DNA from: Calendula officinalis
Lineage: Eukaryota; Streptophyta; Magnoliopsida; Asterales; Asteraceae
Assembly (NCBI GenBank): GCA_963853835.1
Contig: OY970823.1
Location: 8,698,001 to 8,762,000 of the forward strand
DNA length: 64,000 nt
Direction of reading: 5' to 3'
The stretch's first letter is position 1; each line of letters begins with the position of its first letter. A program made the translations under genes and the position numbers. Below are positions 56,385-64,000 of the stretch, piece by piece. The notes under the pieces are model-generated. The model was not told the DNA's origin, made no database searches, and saw only the letters and a list, made by a program, of their open reading frames with translations.

Positions 56385-57143
56385 ATACCTGAAGGTGCTA
56401 AAAGTAAGAAATTAAGATGTGTTATATGCAACAAAATGAATCATTTAGCAAAGGATTGTCACTTCAATCCAATTAATTGTAAAGAATTCAAAGAATTTAA
56501 AACTTTCAAAGAAAAGGCAAAAACACAGAAATTAAAAGATACTACTGGTCCTTCAGTAGTACATAAAACAAAAACTCCAATTGCTGAGACACCAAGATTT
56601 GGAAGAAGTGCACCAAGATTTGTGCAAAGTAGAAGAGTTGGAAGCCCAAAGAACAGCAATTACTTCAAGAACAATGGAAAATGAAATCAAAATAAACAAT
56701 ATTTTAAATTTTCAAACACCAGTAAAAACTTTAACAATTTTACTACTGGTGTTAACCCTAATTATAATGCTGTATGGTACCAGTACAAAAACACTACTGG
56801 TAAAAACCCTAATTACAAGAATACTACTGCTCCTAAACCAACTTTCAAATATACTACTGGTGTCAACCCTAAAAACACTACTGGTCTTTCTAAACATGGT
56901 AAGTACCCAAATACTACTGGTCCATCAGTAGTAAAGTATTCAAAAACTAAACATCATGGGTATAAACCAAGATCAGTAGAAAATTCAAACACCAGTAACA
57001 CTTTTAAAAGGACAGTCGTAAAACTAAACAACAGTAGTAAACAGGTATGGGTACCAACAATGTTTAAAGTTAAAATTCCAAAATCTTACTTCTCAAAGGA
57101 TGAACCCAAGACATATAAAGCTTGGGTTCCCAAACTTAACTAA
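56385..57143 (+). pseudogene. Sire-3 gag, part downstream of LARD-1
   Basis: The gag frame resumes right after LARD-1 and shows the second zinc knuckle, CVICNKMNHLAKDC. The Lys-rich KEFKEFKTFKEKAK follows, with a stop at 56682-56684. Beyond it the same phase encodes a degenerate repeat of TTGVNPNYN/NTTGKNPNYK units (about 56730-56930), each made on an ACTACTGGT motif. It closes with AWVPKLN and a TAA at 57141-57143. The pol frame lies in a different phase, with only four bases of overlap at this stop. Confidence 0.88.
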
Positions 57144-57163
57144 TCCTTTATTTACTTGTGCAG

Positions 57164-59011
57164 AGCATTCAGATCCCAGAAGAAGGAAGAACATGGCACA
57201 TTGATAGTGGATGCTCAAGGCACATGACTGGAAATCTGCAAATTCTTAAAGATTTCAAGTTATTTGATGGAGGATATGTGGCCTTTGGTGAGAACCCAAA
57301 GGGAGGTAAGATTACAGGTAAAGGTACTGTTACTAATGGCAAAATTACCTTTGATGATGTATTTTATGTAGCTGAACTAAAATACAATCTAGTCAGTGTG
57401 TCTCAAGTTTGTGATAAAAAGAACAAAATTCTTTTCACAGACATTGAGTGCATCATTCTTTCTCCTGACTTTATTTTAGATGAAAAATATGTTGTTTTAA
57501 GAACTCCAAGGAGAAACAATGTGTATTGCCTGGATATAGGGGGAGAACTCATTTCTTCAAATGAGGTCAACTGTTTTATATCCAAGGCAAACACCACTGA
57601 ATCAGAACTATGGCATAGAAGGATGTGTCACACTAATTTCAAAAACATGAACAATTTAGTAAAAAGAAATCTGGTCATTGGACTACCTCAAAAACAATTC
57701 ATGTGTGATCATCACTGTGTTGCATGCCTAAAAGGCAAACAACACAAGACTTCTCATAAGTCCAAATCTGTGAATTCTATTTCTGTTCCTTTACAACTCT
57801 TACATATGGACCTATTTGGACCTACAAATGTAATGAGTATTGGAAAGAAACAATATTGTCTTGTTATTACTGATGACTTTTCCAGATATACATGGGTTTT
57901 CTTTCTCAGGACAAAGAATGAAACAAGTGAACTCATAAAGAACTTAATTGTTAAATTGGAGAATACATCTGATCAAAAAGTTAAAGCCATAAGATGTGAC
58001 AATGGCACAGAATTTAAGAATGCTAACTTAATTAACTTTTGTGATCTTAAAGGTATTGACAGGCAATACAGCTCACCTAGAACTCCTCAACAAAATGGTG
58101 TAGCTGAAAGAAGAAATATAACCATCATAGAAGCAGCAAGATCAATGTTAGCAGATTCAAAGTTACCAATCACTTTTTGGGCTGAAGCTTTTAATACTGC
58201 CTGTTATGTTCAGAACAGAGTATTAATAGTGAAGCCACATTTTAAAACACCATATGAACTTTTTAATAAAAGAAAACCCTCTATAAGTTTTTTTAAGTCA
58301 TTTGGTTGTCCTTGTACTATTCTAATTACAAGAGAACAAATTGGTAAATTTGACTGCAAAGCTGATGATGGAATCTTTGTGGGATACTCTACTCAAAGCA
58401 AATCATACAGAGTATTCAACAAAAGATTAAGGATAATTGAAGAAAGCATCAATGTATCCTTTAATGAAAATGTTCCTAATGAACAAGGAAATGGTCCAGA
58501 TTGGCTATTTAACATAGACAATCTAACCAAATCCTTTAATTCTAACATGGATTTAAATGCAGGTGATTCAACTTGTCACACTCAAAAGGAAGGAACATCA
58601 TCTATGAATACTGGTCAAGAAAAGATGAGATACATAATAGTTGATACTGCTCCCACAGTTAATACTGGGGACAGTAATAACTCAAATTCTGGAACCAGTA
58701 GTAACTCTGAGAATGAGGACAATAGTAATTCAAATACTACTGGTACCAGTAATAGTACTCAAAATACTACTGGTCCTAGCAATAACCTAAACTCTCAAGA
58801 TACTACTGATACCAGTAACAACAACAATACTACTGATCACAATGAAAATAATAGCAGTAGTATTTCTGACCAAGATGATGATGAACCAAACATCAATGAC
58901 AATGAAGGATCACTAGAGGAGCAATTGCCTGAGACAAATGAGTCCAACCTTGAAAATCAACTAGTGGTTGATAGAACTACAACTATAAGGACTCAGAAGA
59001 ACCATCCATAG
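57164..59011 (+). CDS. Sire-3 protease and integrase
   Basis: This is an open frame of about 615 codons. The protease active site is [12 protein letters not shown] at the very start. Integrase follows with [15 protein letters not shown] and [11 protein letters not shown] for zinc, and catalytic residues in [23 protein letters not shown] and NGVAERRN. A conserved C-terminal [17 protein letters not shown] region comes next. The tail (58600-58880) is a low-complexity N/T/S/D linker carrying the ACTACTGGT motif. No ATG precedes the protease active site, and the upstream acceptor-like ttgtgcag at 57156-57163 suggests that pol is reached by splicing or frameshift. A stop at 59009-59011 cuts it from RT, so it is part of a broken polyprotein. 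Confidence 0.88.
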   Translation, partial: SIQIPEEGRTWHIDSGCSRHMTGNLQILKDFKLFDGGYVAFGENPKGGKITGKGTVTNGKITFDDVFYVAELKYNLVSVSQVCDKKNKILFTDIECIILSPDFILDEKYVVLRTPRRNNVYCLDIGGELISSNEVNCFISKANTTESELWHRRMCHTNFKNMNNLVKRNLVIGLPQKQFMCDHHCVACLKGKQHKTSHKSKSVNSISVPLQLLHMDLFGPTNVMSIGKKQYCLVITDDFSRYTWVFFLRTKNETSELIKNLIVKLENTSDQKVKAIRCDNGTEFKNANLINFCDLKGIDRQYSSPRTPQQNGVAERRNITIIEAARSMLADSKLPITFWAEAFNTACYVQNRVLIVKPHFKTPYELFNKRKPSISFFKSFGCPCTILITREQIGKFDCKADDGIFVGYSTQSKSYRVFNKRLRIIEESINVSFNENVPNEQGNGPDWLFNIDNLTKSFNSNMDLNAGDSTCHTQKEGTSSMNTGQEKMRYIIVDTAPTVNTGDSNNSNSGTSSNSENEDNSNSNTTGTSNSTQNTTGPSNNLNSQDTTDTSNNNNTTDHNENNSSSISDQDDDEPNINDNEGSLEEQLPETNESNLENQLVVDRTTTIRTQKNHP

Positions 59012-59082
59012 ACCTTTTTCTAAGTGATGTTAACTCACCACTGCAAACAAGAAGCAAATTAAATAAAAGCTTAACTGCAAAC

Positions 59083-60669
59083 ATGTGTAACATAAGTTTA
59101 ATAGCTAATGAATGTATGTTTGAATGTTTTCTGTCTCAGGATGAACCAAAGAAAATCCAACAAGCAATGAAGGACTCAAACTGGATTGAGGCAATGCAAG
59201 AAGAACTCCTTCAATTCAAGTTACAAGATGTTTGGACACTTGTACCTCTACCCAAAGGAAAAAGAGCCATTGGAACAAGATGGATCTTTAGAAACAAGAA
59301 AGATGAAAGAGGTATAGTGATCAAGAATAAAGCCAGACTTGTGGCCCAAGGATACACTCAAGAAGAAGGTATAGACTATGATGAAGTATATGCTCATGTT
59401 GCTAGAATTGAAACAATAAGAATATTCCTAGCATATGCTTCATTCAAAAAGTTCAAAGTCTATCAAATGGATGTGAAGAGTGCATTCCTATACGGGAAGA
59501 TTGAAGAAGAGGTCTATGTCTGTCAACCTCCAGGTTTTGAAGATCCAAAACATGGTGATTATGTGTTCAAATTGGATAAAGCTCTGTATGGCCTACATCA
59601 GGCACCAAGAGCATGGTATGACACATTATCATCATATCTATTGAAGAATAACTTTAAAAGAGGAGCCATTGACAAAACTTTGTTTGCAAAGAAAGTCAAA
59701 GATGATATACTACTGGTACAAATCTATGTAGATGATATCATCTTTGGTTCAACCAATGATTTATTATGCAAAGAATCTGAAGAACTGATGCAGATTAAAT
59801 TCAAGATGAGCTCTATGGGTCCAATGAATTTCTTCCTTGGACTCCAAGTCAGTCAAAGAACAGATGGTATTTTGATAAACCAATCAAAATATGTCAAGGA
59901 CATCTTGGAAAAGTTTGATATGAAAGACTGTAAAAGTGCAAGTACACCAATGGAAACACACAAACACCTACATCCTGATCTTGAGGGGGAGGATGTAGAT
60001 GAACACTTATATAGATCAATGATAGGATCTTTGATGTACTTAAGTGCATCAAGACCTGACATTATGTATAGTGTTTGTGTGTGTGCAAGATATCAAGCAA
60101 AACCTAAAGAACTACACTTGCAGGCTGTCAAAAGAATAATCAGATACTTGAAAGGCAAACCATCACTTGGTCTATGGTATCCACATGATTCACCCTTTGA
60201 ACTCATAGCCTACACAGATAGTGACTATGGAGGTGAATGTCAAGATAGAAAATCCACTACTGGTGGATGTCAATTCTTTGGATCAAGACTGGTGTCATGG
60301 CAATGTAAGAAGCAAACAAATGTATCAACATCAACTGCTGAAGCAGAGTATGTAGCTGCATCTGCTTGCTGTGCTCAAGTACTCTGGATTCAAAACCAAC
60401 TTCTAGACTTTGGTATCTCTATCCTTAAAACTCCTATTTTTATTGATAATCAAAGTGCTATTAGTATTGTGAACAATCTAGTAAAACACTCTAAAACTAA
60501 ACACATTGAAATAAGATTTCATTTTATAAGAGATTGCAATGAAAAGAAATTAATCAAAGTGGTTAAAATTCATACTGATGATCAATTAGCAGATCTTTTT
60601 ACAAAAGCATTTGATGTAGGAAGATTCAACTTTTTGGTTAGTAGTATTGGAATGATTTTAATAAATTAA
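59083..60669 (+). CDS. Sire-3 reverse transcriptase and RNase H
   Basis: This is a 528-codon open frame. It covers [74 protein letters not shown] and the catalytic box [13 protein letters not shown]. RNase H follows with [30 protein letters not shown] and IDNQSAISI, ending [12 protein letters not shown] before TAA. All catalytic blocks are present and uninterrupted. The ATG at 59083 is only the first Met in the frame. The natural product would be part of the pol polyprotein, whose upstream linker is broken near 59011-59025. One conserved Pro of the [10 protein letters not shown] block is His here. Confidence 0.92.
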   Translation: MCNISLIANECMFECFLSQDEPKKIQQAMKDSNWIEAMQEELLQFKLQDVWTLVPLPKGKRAIGTRWIFRNKKDERGIVIKNKARLVAQGYTQEEGIDYDEVYAHVARIETIRIFLAYASFKKFKVYQMDVKSAFLYGKIEEEVYVCQPPGFEDPKHGDYVFKLDKALYGLHQAPRAWYDTLSSYLLKNNFKRGAIDKTLFAKKVKDDILLVQIYVDDIIFGSTNDLLCKESEELMQIKFKMSSMGPMNFFLGLQVSQRTDGILINQSKYVKDILEKFDMKDCKSASTPMETHKHLHPDLEGEDVDEHLYRSMIGSLMYLSASRPDIMYSVCVCARYQAKPKELHLQAVKRIIRYLKGKPSLGLWYPHDSPFELIAYTDSDYGGECQDRKSTTGGCQFFGSRLVSWQCKKQTNVSTSTAEAEYVAASACCAQVLWIQNQLLDFGISILKTPIFIDNQSAISIVNNLVKHSKTKHIEIRFHFIRDCNEKKLIKVVKIHTDDQLADLFTKAFDVGRFNFLVSSIGMILIN

Positions 60670-61223
60670 TTTCTCAAAATCATGTGTAAAGTTTTGTTGT
60701 AAAAATTTATTTATTTGTTTAAGTGTTTTACTACTGGTAGATTTGTATTACTGGTGTGTATGAATGTGCACAAAATACTACTGGTAGGACAATACTACTG
60801 GTGTGTATTAGGTTTACACAAATACTACTGGTAAGTCAGTACTACTGGTATTCACATATACTACTGGTCTTGTATGTTGATGGTTACTACTGATGTCTTT
60901 AGTTACTAATGATGTCAAAATCCTTAGTCACTACTGATGTTAGTAGATACTACTGACGTTCTTTTACTGGTATCACATTTACTACTGGTCTTTCAGAATC
61001 ACAATTACCAAACTAACCCCCGTGAAAATAACCGTTATGTTATGATTCGAAGGGCAATTTAGTCATTTTGCAGGTTAAATCGAAAGATATAAAAGGCGGC
61101 AGTCGATTAGTTTAGCATTATCTTCACTTCGATTTGCTAAATCCTCTCGATAAACCCTAGCTTACGATCGAAAACACTACGTCAGTAACAAAATTCTTAC
61201 GTTTTTCTCTCAAATCAACAACA
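60670..61223 (+). promoter_or_regulatory. Sire-3 pol-ORF3 spacer: motif array plus internal promoter
   Basis: Ten exact ACTACTG heptamers lie within 60730-60987, most as TACTACTGGT, then TACTACTGAT towards the 3' end. Downstream, TATAAAAGG (61088-61096) is followed by tttagcattatcttc with the CA initiator at 61116-61117, 29 nt from the TATA start. The ORF3 ATG is at 61224. The block attagtttagcattatcttc is conserved in all three family copies. Confidence 0.75.
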
Positions 61224-64000
61224 ATGGCAACTCTACAATCTCTCAATGTTCCAACCGATCTCAAATATTCAGAGTTCCACAATATGTTTGCGTTTCTCCG
61301 CAATCCAGACGGAACAAAGGATTTTCGTCCAATAGTAAATTTTTTAAAGAATTCATATATAAAGTTTGCTCTAACTGTTAAACCGAAAGCATACCAACAG
61401 CACTTGGTGGATTTTTGGACCAATGCTGAAAGAACAGAAGGTGCAACTGCACCTATGATAAAATCATCGGTGGATGGAAAGACGATTACGATCACTGAGC
61501 AATCCATTCGACACCATCTACAACTACACGATGATGCAGGTATGTTTACACTCCCTAAGGAATTCATTGCTGAAACTATAAATAAAATGGGTTATGAGGG
61601 AAGACTTGAAATAGTAACTTTTCAAAAGGGTCTTCTCTCTCCACAATGGAAATTTCTTGTACATACTATTCAGCATTGTATTTCTCCAAAACGAAGTACT
61701 TGGAATGAGTTTAATAAGGCAATAGCCTCTGCTGTTGTCTGTTTATGCACAGACCAAGTATTTAATTTTTCATACATGATTTTTGAAGGTATGTTGGGAA
61801 ATCTTAGTTCCTCAAAATTTTTAATGTATCCCAGATTTCTCCAACATATCATAAACTGTGAATTACAAAACTTGTCAACTCCCAAAAATATTTTTATCAT
61901 TCCTGAGTTGAACAAGAAAGTTTTCTGTAATATGAGAAAACAATTTAAATTTTCGGGCAAGGAAACCCCTCTGTTTCCTAATATGATCAAAGATCAACCA
62001 CAAATTGGAGAAGGTTCAATCATAGATACAACCCAAATTGAACCTCAACCCACTCCATCACCCCCAAATACAGCCCAAACACCACCCCAAATAGTCACTC
62101 AATCACCCCAAATAGAAGTCCTGCATGTGTCCCAGGAACTTGACATAAATCTGCAGAGTGCTACTCTTCACTCTGTGGAAGACCTACCAAACAAAACCCA
62201 AAATATTTCCACAACTTATAAAAGAAAGAAATCTTCTTTAAAGGACACCAGGGGACAAATTGAGTCACACCCCAGGCTCCAAGAGTTGTCCTCCAAGGAG
62301 GAGAGAGGACATGAGGCGAGGGCTTTCACTACTGATGCCCCAAAGGTGGGTACACAGGACAGTGAAAACATCACTAAGACCCAGACTTCGGCAACTTTAA
62401 GTGATGACTCATTTGAGGAATTACTTAAAGGACCCCGGTGCCAAGAAACCACAAGGGGGGGCATCTCTGCTTCTTCTAGGAAGAAGAGAATGTCTAAAAG
62501 ACCCAATGAATCACCAAGAAGTGATGAGGGCAGATCTGTGAAATTGATGGAAAGGATGGAAAACCTTCAAACCAATGTACCTGTTAGTGAGCCCGATGAT
62601 CTTGGTAGATGGAGTGCGGGCAGTATTAAAACCCAACAATTGACGGATAAAGTGGATTCTCTTGAATCCACTGTACAAGATTGTCTTAAGTACCTCACCA
62701 ACCAAGGAAAAACAATTACTGTTATGAAAAGGCACATGAACACCATCAACAAAAGGATGAGATTTTATGAGCATAGGCTTCATCAACAAACAAAGCTCAT
62801 AAGGAAATTAAAGAGAAAGATTGAAGATAGTGAGGCTCCTCCTGTTGAGCTCACTAAGGGGGAGAAGGATAATATTCAAACAATGATTGATGAATCCATT
62901 GCAGCAGCAGCATCTTCTCTCTTAAATCTAAAAGAAACAATTATTGATGAAGGCCAAGAAAAGATGGATGTTCATGATGAGCCTACTACTACTGCTCCCA
63001 TGGAAGAACAAGCTGAAAAAGAAACATCAGTAGTAAACCCTATTACTGATATTATAGCAGTAGTAAGTCAGAAAGAGGAAGTAAAAGCAACAAATACTAC
63101 TGATGCCCTATCAGTAGTAACTCCTGAAGTCACACCAGTAATAACCACCTTGGTTACTACTGAAGAGGAAGAATTGATTTTACCAGAGTTAATTGAAAGA
63201 GAAAAACATGTCATCATCTCTAAACCTCCAACACCTGATCAACCACTTATCATACCTGACATTGATGATAATGTGAATTGGTTTGAGGTAGATGAATGTA
63301 CACTTCCTCCACATCCCAAGATACTACCAGAAGATCAACTTAAACTGTTCTATCCAAAATTACTAATTCCTGGTATCCCTGATATGAAATACACTCCACC
63401 TCCACCATCTGCTTGTATTGGAAAAGGAAAAGAAATTTATGATGATGATTATCCCAATAGAGCCTTAGGTCACCAAATGGTGAACAAGATTAATCATGTC
63501 AGATCAGAGAAACAGTTTAGATGGAGGGTAAAACACAAGAAATTTTTGGAGAAAGTGGAGATGTATCAAGCTCTTGAGGAGAATAAACAGAAGAAAATTC
63601 AAGAAGCAAAATTACCTGTTCAAATAGAAAATGCTCAGATAGAAGCTCAAAAGGCAGAATTCAAGAGGCTCAGAAAAGTTGAAGAAGAACATATACAATG
63701 TCTTGAATACTTAGTATCTGAATGCAAAAGAACTAAAAGTGATTTAACAGATGATGTATTTGAACAGAAGGCCAATATGATTGAATTTTTGAAATCAAAA
63801 GGGCATAGTGCAAAGTCTCTTGGCAGAATGAAGATGATTAATATTATAGACAAATATTGCACTGCTAAGAAGAAGGATTTGGCTGAACAAGAAGCAGAAG
63901 AAGAAAAGAAATCCAAAGCCTTAATCCCAATCAGTCCAAAATTAATCAAAGCTGGTAGTGTATCAACTACTGGTGATTCCTCAACTCCCCAGTCAAAGAA
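61224..64000 (+). CDS. Sire-3 ORF3, intact for at least 925 codons, open at the window edge
   Basis: I read this frame codon by codon from ATG 61224 to 64000 and found no stop. Domain order: an N-terminal globular region (residues 1-240, FHNMFAFLRNPDGTKDFRP, SPQWKFLVHTIQHCISPKRS), a P/Q/T-rich linker, the basic TTYKRKKSSLKDTRGQ (about 330-348), a Ser-rich part around a seven-G run (62455-62461), a coiled coil (about 440-540), an acidic Thr/Val-rich part, the IIPDIDDNVNWFEVDEC motif (about 673-690) and a Lys/Glu-rich helical part. There is no signal peptide, membrane segment or catalytic motif that I recognise. The N-terminal part faintly recalls the domain annotated as putative plant transposon protein; this is memory only. 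Sire-1 suggests about 260 more residues beyond the window. Confidence 0.9.
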   Translation, partial: MATLQSLNVPTDLKYSEFHNMFAFLRNPDGTKDFRPIVNFLKNSYIKFALTVKPKAYQQHLVDFWTNAERTEGATAPMIKSSVDGKTITITEQSIRHHLQLHDDAGMFTLPKEFIAETINKMGYEGRLEIVTFQKGLLSPQWKFLVHTIQHCISPKRSTWNEFNKAIASAVVCLCTDQVFNFSYMIFEGMLGNLSSSKFLMYPRFLQHIINCELQNLSTPKNIFIIPELNKKVFCNMRKQFKFSGKETPLFPNMIKDQPQIGEGSIIDTTQIEPQPTPSPPNTAQTPPQIVTQSPQIEVLHVSQELDINLQSATLHSVEDLPNKTQNISTTYKRKKSSLKDTRGQIESHPRLQELSSKEERGHEARAFTTDAPKVGTQDSENITKTQTSATLSDDSFEELLKGPRCQETTRGGISASSRKKRMSKRPNESPRSDEGRSVKLMERMENLQTNVPVSEPDDLGRWSAGSIKTQQLTDKVDSLESTVQDCLKYLTNQGKTITVMKRHMNTINKRMRFYEHRLHQQTKLIRKLKRKIEDSEAPPVELTKGEKDNIQTMIDESIAAAASSLLNLKETIIDEGQEKMDVHDEPTTTAPMEEQAEKETSVVNPITDIIAVVSQKEEVKATNTTDALSVVTPEVTPVITTLVTTEEEELILPELIEREKHVIISKPPTPDQPLIIPDIDDNVNWFEVDECTLPPHPKILPEDQLKLFYPKLLIPGIPDMKYTPPPPSACIGKGKEIYDDDYPNRALGHQMVNKINHVRSEKQFRWRVKHKKFLEKVEMYQALEENKQKKIQEAKLPVQIENAQIEAQKAEFKRLRKVEEEHIQCLEYLVSECKRTKSDLTDDVFEQKANMIEFLKSKGHSAKSLGRMKMINIIDKYCTAKKKDLAEQEAEEEKKSKALIPISPKLIKAGSVSTTGDSSTPQSK

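Larger units (their letters stand above)
44532..64000 (+). mobile_element. Sire-3, Sirevirus-like element, split by LARD-1, running off the window
   Basis: This element begins with a 618-bp LTR (44532-45149) inserted into the Sire-2 RT. Its gag is split by LARD-1 at 47053/56384. Protease-integrase (from 57164), RT-RNase H (59083-60669), the promoter-bearing spacer and ORF3 (from 61224) follow. The 3' LTR is beyond the window. Excluding LARD-1, about 10.1 kb are visible. Coding regions are better kept than in Sire-1: integrase, RT-RNase H and ORF3 are each uninterrupted, while gag and the integrase-RT linker are broken. The target duplication should be CTCTT (44527-44531). Confidence 0.93.

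Noticed and set aside
61157..62789. Minus-strand frames of 92-136 codons
   Set aside because: They are antisense to the intact ORF3 on the plus strand and share its codon pattern. They are not genes.

Overview
The window looks like the nuclear genome of a dicot plant. It is AT-rich and almost wholly made of LTR retrotransposons, with one small intron-containing host gene and two small DNA transposons. The third-ORF family of the Copia/Sirevirus elements is of a kind I associate with Asteraceae (composite) genomes. That family-level placement is inference from memory, not a search result. I saw no bacterial, organellar, tRNA, rRNA or CRISPR features.

Left block (1-15647) is a three-level nest, all on the minus strand. 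A Copia element (Copia-1, 245-8225) sits inside the reverse transcriptase of a Ty3/gypsy element (Gypsy-A, 5' LTR 10629-12320). Gypsy-A in turn sits inside the gag of a second Ty3/gypsy element (Gypsy-B, 5' LTR 13459-15647). The left junction of Copia-1 is rearranged: beyond its 3' LTR lie 120 bp of a second copy of its own leader, then the integrase end of a gypsy element (1-124).

Middle block (15648-25350) holds the only clear host gene, a two-exon defensin-like secreted cysteine-rich peptide (17114-17516, minus). It also holds a 608-bp non-autonomous hAT element with a perfect 8-bp target duplication (17795-18402), a 4.5-kb degenerate Copia element (Copia-2, 19274-23768, TSD TTAAT) and a 126-bp Harbinger-type MITE (25131-25256).

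Right block (25351-64000) holds three relatives of one Sirevirus-like Copia family. Sire-1 (25351-36487, plus, TSD TATAG) is full length but decayed. Sire-2 (38546-44531, minus) is cut in its RT by the insertion of Sire-3 (44532 to beyond the window, plus). Sire-3 is itself split in gag by a 9.3-kb non-coding LTR element (LARD-1, 47054-56383, TSD AATAC). Each family member carries, after gag and pol, a third ORF of about 1,190 codons. In all three copies that ORF has its own TATA box and initiator at an identical 29-nt spacing. In Sire-3 the third ORF is open from 61224 to the window edge (at least 925 codons), although gag and pol are broken. The same family is saturated with a short motif, ACTACTG(A/G)T, in both orientations, in LTR, spacers and low-complexity coding stretches.

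Every LTR element whose primer-binding site is in the window uses the same primer complement, TGGTATCAGAGC (initiator tRNA-Met type). LTR pairs differ by roughly 0.7% (LARD-1), 0.9% (Copia-1), 1.3% (Copia-2) and 2% (Sire-1) by eye count, so all insertions are geologically recent. Sire-1 and Sire-2 lie tail to tail with a 2-kb spacer and form a large inverted repeat of ORF3 plus LTR.
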